A program made the translations under genes and the position numbers. Of a DNA stretch of 64,000 nt, positions 7,114-14,805 are shown one piece after another. Position 1 is the first letter of the stretch, and every line of letters starts with the position of its first letter. This DNA is from Deinococcota bacterium (lineage in GTDB: Bacteria; Deinococcota; Deinococci; Deinococcales; Trueperaceae). The notes below the pieces were generated by a model. The model was not told the DNA's origin, did no database searches, and was given only the letters and a program-made list of their open reading frames with translations. The DNA is taken from NCBI GenBank assembly GCA_963170125.1, contig CAUJFI010000118.1, positions 1 through 64,000 of the forward strand, written 5' to 3'.

Positions 7114-8169
7114 ATGACCATGCGCAGCCCGCTGGTCCACCCAGCCAAACCTCGTCCGGGCGACAAGGTCGCGGTCCTCTCGCCATCGTTCGCCGCTCCG
7201 GCCGTCGCGCCCGCGGTGCACGAGCAGGCGCTGCGACGCCTGGTCGAGGTCACCGGGCTCGTCCCGGTCGAGTTCCCGACCACGCGCAAGCTCGGAGCTT
7301 CTCCGCGGGAGCGCGCCGCCGACTTCAACGCGGCGCTGGCCGACCGCGAGATAAGGGCCGTCCTGGCGAGCATCGGCGGTGAGGATCAGATCCGCGTCGT
7401 GCCGTACCTGGACGTGGGGCTGCTCCGGGCCGACCCGAAGCCGTTCCTCGGCTACAGCGACAACACGAACATCCTGAACTGGTTCTGGACTCACGGGGTC
7501 GCGGGCTTCTACGGCGGCTCGACGCAGGTGCACCTCGGCCCTGGCCCGCGCGTTGACCCCGAGCATCTCGCCTCCCTGACGGCGGCGCTGCTGGACGGCG
7601 GCGCTCTGGAGGTTACGGAGCCGGGCGAGTCGGAGGACTTCGGCCGCGACTGGCAGGACCCCCGCGCCCTGCAGGAATTCGGCGAGCGCGAGGCGACCGA
7701 GCCGTGGGTCTGGACCGGGCCGCCACGCGTGATCACGGGCCGCACCTGGGGCGGTTGCCTGGAAGTGATCGACTGGCTGGCGCTGGCCGGGCGGCTGCCC
7801 GCGAACGACGACCTCGTGGGGGCGGTCCTGCTCCTGGAGACGAGCGAGGAGCTGCCCTCCGAGGCGCTGGTGCGCCGCTGGGTCAGGGCGTTGGGCGAGC
7901 GCGGCGCCCTCGCGGCGGTCGCGGGCGTGCTCGTCGCGAGGCCGCCGACAAGCGCCCTCGGCGCGCCCCGACGGAGCGCCAGCGAGCGCGCTCGGTGGCG
8001 CGCCGCCCAGCGCGACGCCGTGCTCGAGGAGGTGAGCGCCTACAACCCCGAGGCCGTGGTCTGCGTCGGGCCGCCCTTCGGTCACACCAGGCCGCAGTGG
8101 ATCCTGCCGTACGGCGGCGAGGTCACTCTCGACGGCGTGAACCGTCGGGTGACGGCTGCCTACGGCTAG
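7114..8169 (+). CDS. S66-family peptidase, LD-carboxypeptidase/MccF-like
   Basis: 351 aa from 7114, or 349 aa from the ATG at 7120 that the -10 spacing favours. The nucleophile elbow FLGYSDNTN holds the catalytic Ser (S115). The Glu of the Ser-Glu-His triad is likely in VLLLETSEE and the His in GPPFGHTRPQ near the C-terminus. The N-terminal GDKVAVLSPS and IGGEDQIRVVPYLD motifs are typical of the S66 family. The long middle insertion and FGHTRPQ ending fit the MccF (microcin C7 self-immunity) branch, which cleaves acyl-sulfamoyl or peptide-nucleotide amides, rather than the cell-wall LdcA branch. No antibiotic genes lie nearby. Confidence 0.85.
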   Translation: MTMRSPLVHPAKPRPGDKVAVLSPSFAAPAVAPAVHEQALRRLVEVTGLVPVEFPTTRKLGASPRERAADFNAALADREIRAVLASIGGEDQIRVVPYLDVGLLRADPKPFLGYSDNTNILNWFWTHGVAGFYGGSTQVHLGPGPRVDPEHLASLTAALLDGGALEVTEPGESEDFGRDWQDPRALQEFGEREATEPWVWTGPPRVITGRTWGGCLEVIDWLALAGRLPANDDLVGAVLLLETSEELPSEALVRRWVRALGERGALAAVAGVLVARPPTSALGAPRRSASERARWRAAQRDAVLEEVSAYNPEAVVCVGPPFGHTRPQWILPYGGEVTLDGVNRRVTAAYG

Positions 8170-8230
8170 CCGTGCCCTGGCCAACGGCCGGGACCGCCTG
8201 CCAGGCCGCAGTGCCGGACGCGAACTCCGT

Positions 8231-8851
8231 TCAGCCGGCGACGACGGGCTGCCTGAGGATCGTGCGCAGTTTGGCGGGGGCGACCTTGCGCAGGTCGCTG
8301 AGGTAGATCTCGTGATGCGTCCCGGTCAAGCGCAGGCTGTGCTCTGGGATGAACTCGTCGTGCATCTTGGCCAGGACGGCCGCCTCGGCGTCGAACGAAC
8401 CCACGTGCAGCGTCTGCACGCACCGGCCCTCGGACAACGTTTCGAGGCGGACCTCATGGAGGCGTGCCGGCGGGGTCTTCGCCCCGGCCTGCTCCATGGC
8501 GGTCTCGAACGCGCCGCGGTCGAGCCAGCCGGGGACCATGAGCATCACCGTCCAGTCCCAGCGCGACTTGTCGCGTGACGTCGTGAAGGCGTCCGTGCTC
8601 TCGGCCCACCACAACCCTTCGAGCGGCGGCACGACGTAGTCGCGCCCGAGCTCGCGCTTGCTGAGGAACTTGAGCTTGTAGGCCACCGGGTACAACGCCT
8701 CGAGGGCCGCGGTGAAGGCCGGGGACGTGTTCGGGTCGCCGTGCCCATCGACCATCAGGTACTGCGTGTCGGGCACTTCGATGAGCTGGAACCGGTCGAG
8801 CCGGGCTTGGTAGCCGGCTAGCGTCTTCTTGAAGTCCACCTTCTCGGCCAT
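8231..8851 (-). CDS. GyrI-like small-molecule-binding domain protein
   Basis: 206 aa. The sequence VDFKKTLAGYQARLDRFQLIEVPDTQYLMVDG, then LYPVAYKLKF, LEGLWWAES and a C-terminal HEIYLSDLRKVAPAKLRTILR, is characteristic of the GyrI-like/SbmC-type domain family that occurs as stand-alone cytosolic proteins. These are related to effector-binding domains of AraC and MerR regulators, but no DNA-binding domain is attached here. The ligand is unknown. It is a single gene between the S66 peptidase and an empty stretch. Confidence 0.8.
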   Translation of the reverse strand: MAEKVDFKKTLAGYQARLDRFQLIEVPDTQYLMVDGHGDPNTSPAFTAALEALYPVAYKLKFLSKRELGRDYVVPPLEGLWWAESTDAFTTSRDKSRWDWTVMLMVPGWLDRGAFETAMEQAGAKTPPARLHEVRLETLSEGRCVQTLHVGSFDAEAAVLAKMHDEFIPEHSLRLTGTHHEIYLSDLRKVAPAKLRTILRQPVVAG

Positions 8852-9218
8852 CGCGTATCCGCGCTCCCGTCACGTGGCATCACCATTCTGTCTCCAAGAG
8901 GCCCCGGCGAGCGAGGAGCCGCCGCCCTTCCCGAGTACCCGCTTCACCCTGGACGACTGGCGGCCTCTACGCTACGCGGTGCGTGAGCTGCTTGGGGAAG
9001 GACCGGCGACGCGCGCGGAGCCCAGAGCCCACCTCGTCAAGAGCCCGACCTTGTGCCACCTTGCTACGGGTGCCACCAGCGCCGGCGCCGACGCCCTGCA
9101 TAAGCCGCTGCACGGGTGGGGCGACATCTGCTTCGGACCCGCCAAGGCCGGACGCCGAGCGACCGAGCCGTACTGCGACTACCGCTGGTGCACCTCTGAT
9201 CCGCGGGGCGGTACCCCC
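8852..9218. other. Intergenic stretch without identifiable gene
   Basis: The 367 nt separate the GyrI-like gene from the lactate-dehydrogenase-like gene. An open plus-strand frame exists here, but it runs across both neighbours' antisense strands and its product resembles no family. I see no RNA gene, repeat or clear promoter in it. Confidence 0.5.
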
Positions 9219-10391
9219 TCAGGCGTTCGGCCACCCGTCTGGCAGGCTGTAGAACTCGTCGCTGAGCTCGCGTATCGACGGGCACCCGAGCAGCCTGAGC
9301 GTGCGCTCGAGCCCGGAGCGCAGGATCTGGATGGTCGCCGCCACCCCGGCCTTCCCACCGGCGGCGAGGCCATACGCGTACGCCCTGCCGATCAGCACGG
9401 CCCTGGCGCCCACGGCGAGCGCCGTGGCCACGTCGGCGCCGCTCCTTATGCCGCCGTCTAGGAGGACCTCGACCTGGTCGCCAACGGCCTTTACGACTTC
9501 GGGCAGGGCGTGCAGCGAGGGCGCCACGCCGTCGAGCTGCCTGCCGCCGTGGTTGGAGACGACGACCGCGCTCGCGCCCGCGTCAACGGCTCGCCGTGCG
9601 TCATCCGCGACGTGGACGCCTTTGACGATGATCGGCCCGTCCCACAGCTCCTTGATCCAGTCGAGGTCGGTCCACGCCACCGCCGCGGCGGCGAGCTGGG
9701 CGCCGATGTCGCCGTACTTCATCGGGCCGTCCGGCAGGACGACGTTCGGGAAGTTCATGACGCCGCCCTCCTGGAAGAAATCGAGGAGCCACCACGGTCG
9801 CGCGATGACCTGCGGAACGTAAGGCAGCATGGCCGGGAACTTCCTCGCGATGAGCTGAGGCGCGCCGTCGCGGATGTCGCGCTCGCGCATGCCGGCCACG
9901 GCCGTGTCTATCGTCACCACCAGCGCCGAGTAGCCGGCCGCCTTGGCACGTGCTATGGCGCTCGCGGCCACGTCGCGTCCGCCGCACAGGTAGAGCTGGT
10001 ACCAGCACGTGCCCTGGCTGGCGGCCCGCACGTCTTCGAGGCGCGTGCCGGACAGGGTGGAGAGGGTGTAGATCGTGCCCGCTTCGCTGGCCGCCGCCGC
10101 TGCCGCCTCCTCGCCGTGCGGCCAGAACATCCGCGACGACCCGACGGGCGCGAGGATGATGGGGAAGGGCAAGCGCTGGCCTAGTACGGTCGTGCTGAGG
10201 TCGACCTCGCCGAACTTCACCGCGCCCCTCGGGCGCCACACGATGTCCCGGAACGCCGCGGAGTTCGAGCGCATGGTGCGCTCGTTGTCCGCCCCACCGT
10301 CGATATAGTCGAACACCATGCGGGGCAGCCTGCGCTTGGCCCGGCGCCTCAGGTCCTCGATGCTTGCTACTCCCGCCGGCAACCCGCTCAC
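9219..10391 (-). CDS. FMN-dependent alpha-hydroxy-acid dehydrogenase (L-lactate dehydrogenase/glycolate oxidase family)
   Basis: 390 aa, GTG start. A single TIM-barrel FMN domain covers the whole protein: MVFDYIDGGADNERT (N-terminal family signature), PIILAPVGSSRMFWPHGE, STLSGTRLEDV, YQLYLCGGRD, then the active-site signature VVVSNHGGRQLDG (His base and Arg) and LLDGGIRSGADVATALAVGARAVLIGR for FMN phosphate binding. By family knowledge it oxidises a 2-hydroxy acid such as L-lactate or glycolate to the 2-oxo acid, passing electrons to quinone or oxygen. The neighbours give no hint of the exact substrate. Confidence 0.92.
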   Translation of the reverse strand: MSGLPAGVASIEDLRRRAKRRLPRMVFDYIDGGADNERTMRSNSAAFRDIVWRPRGAVKFGEVDLSTTVLGQRLPFPIILAPVGSSRMFWPHGEEAAAAAASEAGTIYTLSTLSGTRLEDVRAASQGTCWYQLYLCGGRDVAASAIARAKAAGYSALVVTIDTAVAGMRERDIRDGAPQLIARKFPAMLPYVPQVIARPWWLLDFFQEGGVMNFPNVVLPDGPMKYGDIGAQLAAAAVAWTDLDWIKELWDGPIIVKGVHVADDARRAVDAGASAVVVSNHGGRQLDGVAPSLHALPEVVKAVGDQVEVLLDGGIRSGADVATALAVGARAVLIGRAYAYGLAAGGKAGVAATIQILRSGLERTLRLLGCPSIRELSDEFYSLPDGWPNA

Positions 10392-10582
10392 GACCGCTTG
10401 CCTCGGTTGGCAGACACGCTCATCTTCCCGTCCTTCCGACCCTCGCCCTCACGCGGGTCACGCCTTCGTGCCGCGTACGGGGGACGCCGCATGGTAACGC
10501 CCGGTCGCCACGAGTGGCGGCCCCGCGTCCGGGGCAACCTGGAGCGTGCCGTCCAGCGGCTGGAGGTCGGGTCGGCTCAGCC

Positions 10583-10641
10583 TCAGGGGTACTGGACGCT
10601 GCGGATGTGGTTACCGAACGGGTCGCTGATGCCGAAGTCCG
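10583..10641 (-). pseudogene. VOC-family C-terminal remnant
   Basis: A short frame ending TDFGISDPFGNHIRSVQYP-stop (stop at 10583-10585) is the last strand of a VOC/glyoxalase domain (the 'DP.GN.I' motif). It is joined, out of frame, to the VapC remnant just upstream. The rest of the domain is missing. Confidence 0.55.
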
Positions 10642-10739
10642 TTGACCGGGTCCAGGAGGGCCGTCGTCGCGGCCTTGGAGAGGCGCTCCGGGTCGGTGGG
10701 GCTCCAGACGAGCACGTGGGTAGCCAACAGGAGCCTCAC
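10636..10739 (-). pseudogene. VapC-type PIN-domain toxin, N-terminal remnant
   Basis: From a GTG at 10739, preceded by GGAGGGGG, the frame reads VRLLLATHVLVW...TDPERLSKAATTALLDPVN. This is the unmistakable beginning of a PilT/VapC toxin ('MRLLLDTHVLLW...RLS..A...L.D'). The first catalytic Asp of the PIN domain (DTH) is replaced by Ala (ATH). The homology stops after ~34 residues, where the VOC fragment begins. A 20-codon frame (10775-10837, minus) sits just upstream where an antitoxin would be expected but resembles none. The toxin is dead. Confidence 0.65.
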
Positions 10740-10839
10740 GTCGTCTGACCCCCTCCCAAGCCCGGAGGCATTCCTCATAGGAGGGCGTCGAAGAAAGCGG
10801 AGTCATCGATCGGCGGTTTCAGGATGCCCCTCTTCATAT

Positions 10840-11033
10840 GCTTAGTTTCGTCTAGCTAAGGCCATCTCCGTCGACCATCGTGTCTCGATCGCCACCACCA
10901 GCGTGTTGCGCGGGGTTCGTCTTCGCCAGCGACCGAAGCCCACGGAGGGTCGGCGCGGTTCCAGCCAGCGGGGTTTCCAGCGGCTGCGTTCCGGCCCCGT
11001 GGTTGTCCGCGGTTGCGTTCCGGCCTGCGCTGC
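10840..11033. other. Intergenic region upstream of the mntR-like gene
   Basis: About 190 nt without a supported gene. It holds a loose inverted repeat CTTAG-N10-CTAAG (10841-10860) and a Pro/Gly-codon-rich stretch. The only clear element is the operator immediately before the next start codon. Confidence 0.4.
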
Positions 11034-11046
11034 CCTAACGTTTAGG
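11034..11046 (+). promoter_or_regulatory. Candidate MntR/DtxR operator before the regulator gene
   Basis: CCTAA-CGT-TTAGG is a perfect 5+5 inverted repeat ending 1 nt before the ATG at 11048. Its half-site TTAGG resembles known DtxR/MntR-family boxes (TTAGG..CCTAA). The location implies autoregulation of the downstream regulator, probably on a leaderless transcript. Confidence 0.55.
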
Positions 11047-11047
11047 C

Positions 11048-11878
11048 ATGGCTAAGGAGCACAAGGCGGCGAACGCGGCCGAGGCGAACGAGACCGCGGC
11101 GGACGCGGGCGCCCCCCTCGCGTCTGACCGAAGCGCCGGCGCGGGGCTGACCGACCCGGCGGACGACGCCGCGGCCCAGCACAAGGACGACGGCGCCGCC
11201 CGCCTCTCCAGCTCCGTTGGCGACTACCTCAAGGCGATCTGGTTGCTGGCCGGCGATGGCGTGGCCGGCACCGGCGAGATCGCGCGCGAACTGGGCGTCA
11301 CGGCTCCGTCTGTCACGGCCATGCTGAGCAAGATGAGCGGCGCGGAGCTCGTCGCGTACGAGCCGTACCGCGGCGCCTCGCTCACGCCGGCCGGGCGCCG
11401 CGAGGCGCTGAGGCTGGTCAGGCGCCACCTGCTCCTCGAGATGTTCATGGTCACCCAGCTCGGGTTCGGTTGGGACGAGGTCCACGAGGAAGCCGAGCTC
11501 ATGGAGCACGTGGTGTCCGATGTGTTCGCGGAGCGCTTGGCCAAGCACCTCGATGACCCCGAGTTCGACCCACACGGCTACCCCATACCGAGGGCCGACG
11601 GCAGCGTGCCCGTCGCGCCGACCATGCCGCTGGCCGAACTGGCCTTGGGCCGGCGGTTCCGCGTCCATCGGCTGATGACCCGTGACCGGGCCGTGCTCGC
11701 CTACCTCGAGTCGCGCACCGTCGAGCCTGGCGCCGAGCTGGTGCTCCGGTCGCTCGAGCCTGGCGGCAACCTACTGCACCTGGAGTTCGTCGGTATCGGC
11801 AACGGCGCGCGCGGGCGCAAGCTTGCGCTGTCTCGCGAGCTCGCCTCGCTCGTGTTGGGTGAGAACCTGGTCGAGTGA
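11048..11878 (+). CDS. DtxR/MntR-family metal-dependent transcriptional regulator
   Basis: 276 aa. Residues ~1-50 are a low-complexity Ala/Asp/Glu-rich tail not usual in the family. Next come the winged helix (SSSVGDYLKAIWLL...ARELGVTAPSVTAMLSKM, residues ~54-100) and the metal-binding dimerisation domain (VHEEAELMEHVVSDVFAERLAKHL). From ~185 there is a C-terminal FeoA/SH3-like domain (LRSLEPGGNLLHLEFVGIGN). The H-E-E-x-E-x-x-E-H pattern supplies the Mn/Fe ligands. It precedes a Mn/Zn-type ABC transporter. Palindromes with the same TTAGG half-site occur before this gene and in the transporter promoter, so it very probably represses both when metal is replete. Confidence 0.9.
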   Translation: MAKEHKAANAAEANETAADAGAPLASDRSAGAGLTDPADDAAAQHKDDGAARLSSSVGDYLKAIWLLAGDGVAGTGEIARELGVTAPSVTAMLSKMSGAELVAYEPYRGASLTPAGRREALRLVRRHLLLEMFMVTQLGFGWDEVHEEAELMEHVVSDVFAERLAKHLDDPEFDPHGYPIPRADGSVPVAPTMPLAELALGRRFRVHRLMTRDRAVLAYLESRTVEPGAELVLRSLEPGGNLLHLEFVGIGNGARGRKLALSRELASLVLGENLVE

Positions 11879-11985
11879 CGGGCCCCGGGGCGACTTCCGA
11901 CCTCCAGCTCGCGCCCGCGGCCACGTAAGGCGCGCGGGGCGCCACCGCGTTACTCCGGCTCTCGAAGCACGCCCGCCTAGGGCGC

Positions 11986-12014
11986 TTGACGTCATCGAGC
12001 CGGCACGCTAGATT
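11986..12014 (+). promoter_or_regulatory. Promoter of the Mn/Zn transporter operon
   Basis: TTGACG (11986-11991) and TAGATT (12009-12014) are separated by 17 nt. The -10 box overlaps the operator that follows. The 9-nt direct repeat GCACGCTAG (12003-12011 and 12030-12038) brackets the operator. Confidence 0.65.
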
Positions 12015-12026
12015 AGGCGAGGCTAA
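12013..12026 (+). promoter_or_regulatory. Candidate MntR operator of the transporter operon
   Basis: TTAGGCGAGGCTAA, an imperfect palindrome with TTAG/CTAA outer arms, overlaps the last two bases of the -10 box and the likely transcription start. Repressor binding here would block initiation. Confidence 0.6.
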
Positions 12027-12097
12027 ACCGCACGCTAGGCGCGGCGAATAAGCCGCGGCGCTAGCCGCATTCCGAAGCCGAGGCCACAGGAGGCAAG

Positions 12098-13033
12098 ATG
12101 GGTAGCCCGTCCCAATACGCTCGACCACTCGCCCTGGTCCGCGCGCTCATCTTGGGGTTGACCCTGTTCGGCAGCCTGGTCCCCCTCGGCGCCTCGACGG
12201 CGTTCGCCCAAGAGCGGTTCAAGGTAGTCACCACCTTCACGGTCATCGCAGACATGGCGCGCAACGTAGCCGGCGACGCCGCGGTCGTCGAGTCCATCAC
12301 GAAACCCGGCGCCGAGATCCACGACTATCAACCCACCCCCGGCGACGTGCGTCGGGCGCAGGACGCCGACCTCATCCTCTGGAACGGACTGAACCTGGAA
12401 CGCTGGTTCGAGCGCTTCTTCGAGAACCTCAGGGGCGTCCCCAGCGTCGTCGTCAGCGACGGCATCGAGCCCATCGGCATCTTCGAGGGCCCTTACGAGG
12501 GTTTGCCGAACCCGCACGCCTGGATGTCGCCGACCAACGCCCTGCGTTACGTCGACAACATCCGCGCCGCGCTGGTGGAGCACGATCCGGCGAACGCCGC
12601 TGCGTACGAGGCGAACGCCGAGGCTTACAAGGCTCGGATCGAGAGCGTCATCGGCCCGATCAGGGAGTCGCTCGCAGCGGTGCCGGAGGAGCAGCGGTGG
12701 TTGGTGACGAGCGAGGGCGCGTTCTCCTACCTGGCACGCGACTTCGGGTTCAAGGAGCTCTACCTCTGGCCCATCAACGCCGACGCGCAAGGCACCCCTC
12801 AGCAGGTGAGGAAGGTCGAGGACGCCGTGCGCGCGCATGCCATCCCGGTGGTGTTCTCCGAGAGCACCATCTCGGACAAGCCGGCGCGGGAGGTCGCGAG
12901 GGAGACCGGAGCCCGGTACGGCGGCGTGCTCTACGTAGACTCCTTGACCGACGCCAACGGCCCGGTGCCCACGTACCTCGATCTGCTGCGGGTGACGACG
13001 GAGACGATCGCCCGTGGCTTCCTGGGGGAGTGA
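12098..13033 (+). CDS. Mn/Zn ABC transporter, substrate-binding protein (cluster A-I)
   Basis: 311 aa, secreted; the signal peptide has a hydrophobic core ~13-32 and a likely cut after AFA (residue 37). Metal ligands fit the PsaA/MntC set: H75 (EIHDYQPTP), H140 (NPHAWMSP), E206 (TSEGAFSYL) and D281 (YVDSLTD). The absence of a long His-rich loop and the H-H-E-D set argue for Mn (or Fe) rather than Zn. GGAGG lies 6 nt before the ATG. It is first in a four-gene operon with an ATPase and two membrane components, behind a promoter with an MntR-like operator. Confidence 0.92.
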   Translation: MGSPSQYARPLALVRALILGLTLFGSLVPLGASTAFAQERFKVVTTFTVIADMARNVAGDAAVVESITKPGAEIHDYQPTPGDVRRAQDADLILWNGLNLERWFERFFENLRGVPSVVVSDGIEPIGIFEGPYEGLPNPHAWMSPTNALRYVDNIRAALVEHDPANAAAYEANAEAYKARIESVIGPIRESLAAVPEEQRWLVTSEGAFSYLARDFGFKELYLWPINADAQGTPQQVRKVEDAVRAHAIPVVFSESTISDKPAREVARETGARYGGVLYVDSLTDANGPVPTYLDLLRVTTETIARGFLGE

Positions 13034-13043
13034 AGAGGCAGGC

Positions 13044-13904
13044 ATGACTGCTGGACCCGAGACGACCAGCGATCGACGCGCTAACGGCATCCGCGTCAAG
13101 GACGTGACAGTCACCTACCGTAACGGTCACACGGCCCTCAGCGGCGCCAGCTTCGCCGTCCCGGTCGGGACGATAACGGCGCTCGTGGGCGTGAACGGCG
13201 CGGGCAAGTCCACGATGTTTAAGGCCATCATGGGCTTCGTCAGGCCGGCGCGCGGCGACATCAGCGTCTTGGGCCTCTCCGTCGCGAAGGCGTTACGGCA
13301 GAACCTCATCGCGTACGTTCCGCAGGCGGAAGAGGTCGACTGGAACTTCCCCGTGCTCGTGGAGGACGTCGTGATGATGGGGCGGTACGGTCACATGGGC
13401 GCCATGCGCGTACCACGGCGGGCCGACCGGGAGGCCGTGAGCTCGGCCCTGGAGCGGGTCGGGATGACCGAGCTTCGCAAGCGCCAGATCGGCGAGCTCT
13501 CTGGCGGCCAGCGTAAGCGCGTGTTCCTCGCCAGGGCGCTCGCACAGGACAGCCGAGTGATCCTGCTCGACGAGCCGTTCAGCGGCGTCGACGTCAAGAC
13601 GGAGGAGAGGATCGTCACCCTGCTCGCCGAGCTGCGGGGTGAAGGGCGCGTGATGCTCGTGTCGACCCACGACCTGGCTTCCGTGCCGACGTTCTGCGAT
13701 CACGTCGTGATCGTCAAGGGCACCGTCCTCGCTTACGGCCCGACCGACGTGACGTTCACCAAGGAGAACCTGGACCGTGCGTTCGGAGGCGCGGTCGCAC
13801 AGCGGTCGCCGGACGGCCCGTTCTTCGGGGCGCTGGCGGGCATGGAGGAGCGTTCCGGGGGACCGGCACTCGATGGCGCGCGGCTGGGCCGCACAGAGAA
13901 CTGA
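13044..13904 (+). CDS. Mn/Zn ABC transporter, ATP-binding protein
   Basis: 286 aa from the ATG at 13044, preceded by AGAGGCAGG; the in-frame start at 13014 overlaps the upstream gene. All ATPase motifs are present: Walker A GVNGAGKS, Q-loop YVPQAEEVDWNFP, signature LSGGQRKR, Walker B VILLDEPF and H-loop STHDL. The 'QAEEVDWNFP' Q-loop is typical of the Mn/Zn/Fe chelate subfamily. The stop codon overlaps the start of the first permease, so the subunits are made together. Confidence 0.93.
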   Translation: MTAGPETTSDRRANGIRVKDVTVTYRNGHTALSGASFAVPVGTITALVGVNGAGKSTMFKAIMGFVRPARGDISVLGLSVAKALRQNLIAYVPQAEEVDWNFPVLVEDVVMMGRYGHMGAMRVPRRADREAVSSALERVGMTELRKRQIGELSGGQRKRVFLARALAQDSRVILLDEPFSGVDVKTEERIVTLLAELRGEGRVMLVSTHDLASVPTFCDHVVIVKGTVLAYGPTDVTFTKENLDRAFGGAVAQRSPDGPFFGALAGMEERSGGPALDGARLGRTEN

Positions 13905-14803
13905 TGACGACACCGCTCGAACCGTTCGCGTACGGCTACATGCAGAACGCCATGTGGGTGTCCGCCCTCGTCGGCTGCGTGTGCGCCTTCCTCTCGTGCT
14001 ACCTGATGCTCAAAGGGTGGTCGCTCATCGGCGACGCGCTCTCGCACGCCATCGTGCCGGGCGTGGCGGGGGCGTACATGCTCGGGCTACCGTTCTCCGT
14101 CGGGGCGTTCGTCGCCGGGCTGTTGGCTGCCGGCACGATGTTCATGCTCAACCAGCGCACGAAGTTGAAGGAGGACGTGGTCATCGGACTCATCCTCGTC
14201 ACGTTCTTCGGGCTCGGGCTCTTCATGGTCTCCGTCTCGCCCGTGCATGTGAACGTGCAGACCATCGTGCTCGGCAACGTCCTCGCGATCACCCCGACGG
14301 ACACGCTCCAACTCGCCGTCATCGGGTTCGTGTGCCTGGCCGTGCTCCTCCTCAAGTGGCGGGCCTTGGTGCTCACCTTCTTCGACGAGAACCACGCCCG
14401 CTCGGTCGGCCTGCGGCCGGGCAGGCTCAAGGTCCTGTTCTTCACGCTCCTCGCCGCCGCTACGGTGGCGGCGCTCCAGACGGTCGGGGCGTTCCTCGTC
14501 ATCTGCATGGTCGTGACGCCCGGGGCCACCGCCTACCTGCTCACGGACCGCTTCCCAAGGCTGCTCGCCATAGCCGTGACCATCGGGACCGTGACCAGCT
14601 TCGTCGGTGCCTACGCCAGCTACTTCCTGGACGGCGCGACGGGCGGGATCATCGTCGTGCTCCAGACGGCGATCTTCCTCGCCGCCTTCACGTTCGCGCC
14701 AAAGCACGGCGTGTTGGCGGCCAGGCGAAGGGCGCGCCTGGCCCTGCGCGGCGCCGCGCAGAGCGGCTCGGACGCCCAGGCGCTGCGAGAGGCGGCCGGT
14801 TGA
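13904..14803 (+). CDS. Mn/Zn ABC transporter, permease 1 (ABC-3 family)
   Basis: 299 aa, about eight hydrophobic segments. The family signature CYLMLKGWSLIGDALSHAIVPGVAGAYMLG (positions ~29-57) marks the ABC-3 permease core that binds the ATPase. It starts on the base that ends the ATPase stop codon. The C-terminus is a polar Arg/Ala tail. A second, related permease follows directly, so the channel is probably a heterodimer. Confidence 0.92.
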   Translation: MTTPLEPFAYGYMQNAMWVSALVGCVCAFLSCYLMLKGWSLIGDALSHAIVPGVAGAYMLGLPFSVGAFVAGLLAAGTMFMLNQRTKLKEDVVIGLILVTFFGLGLFMVSVSPVHVNVQTIVLGNVLAITPTDTLQLAVIGFVCLAVLLLKWRALVLTFFDENHARSVGLRPGRLKVLFFTLLAAATVAALQTVGAFLVICMVVTPGATAYLLTDRFPRLLAIAVTIGTVTSFVGAYASYFLDGATGGIIVVLQTAIFLAAFTFAPKHGVLAARRRARLALRGAAQSGSDAQALREAAG

Positions 14804-14805
14804 GC

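Noticed and set aside
6703-8184. 493-codon minus-strand frame opposite the S66 peptidase
   Set aside because: Antisense to a well-supported gene; the product is Arg/Ala/Gly-rich without recognisable domains.
13777-14805. Extended N-terminus joining the first permease region to the second permease frame
   Set aside because: The extra ~340 residues are the out-of-frame shadow of permease 1. Homology of permease 2 begins at 14806.
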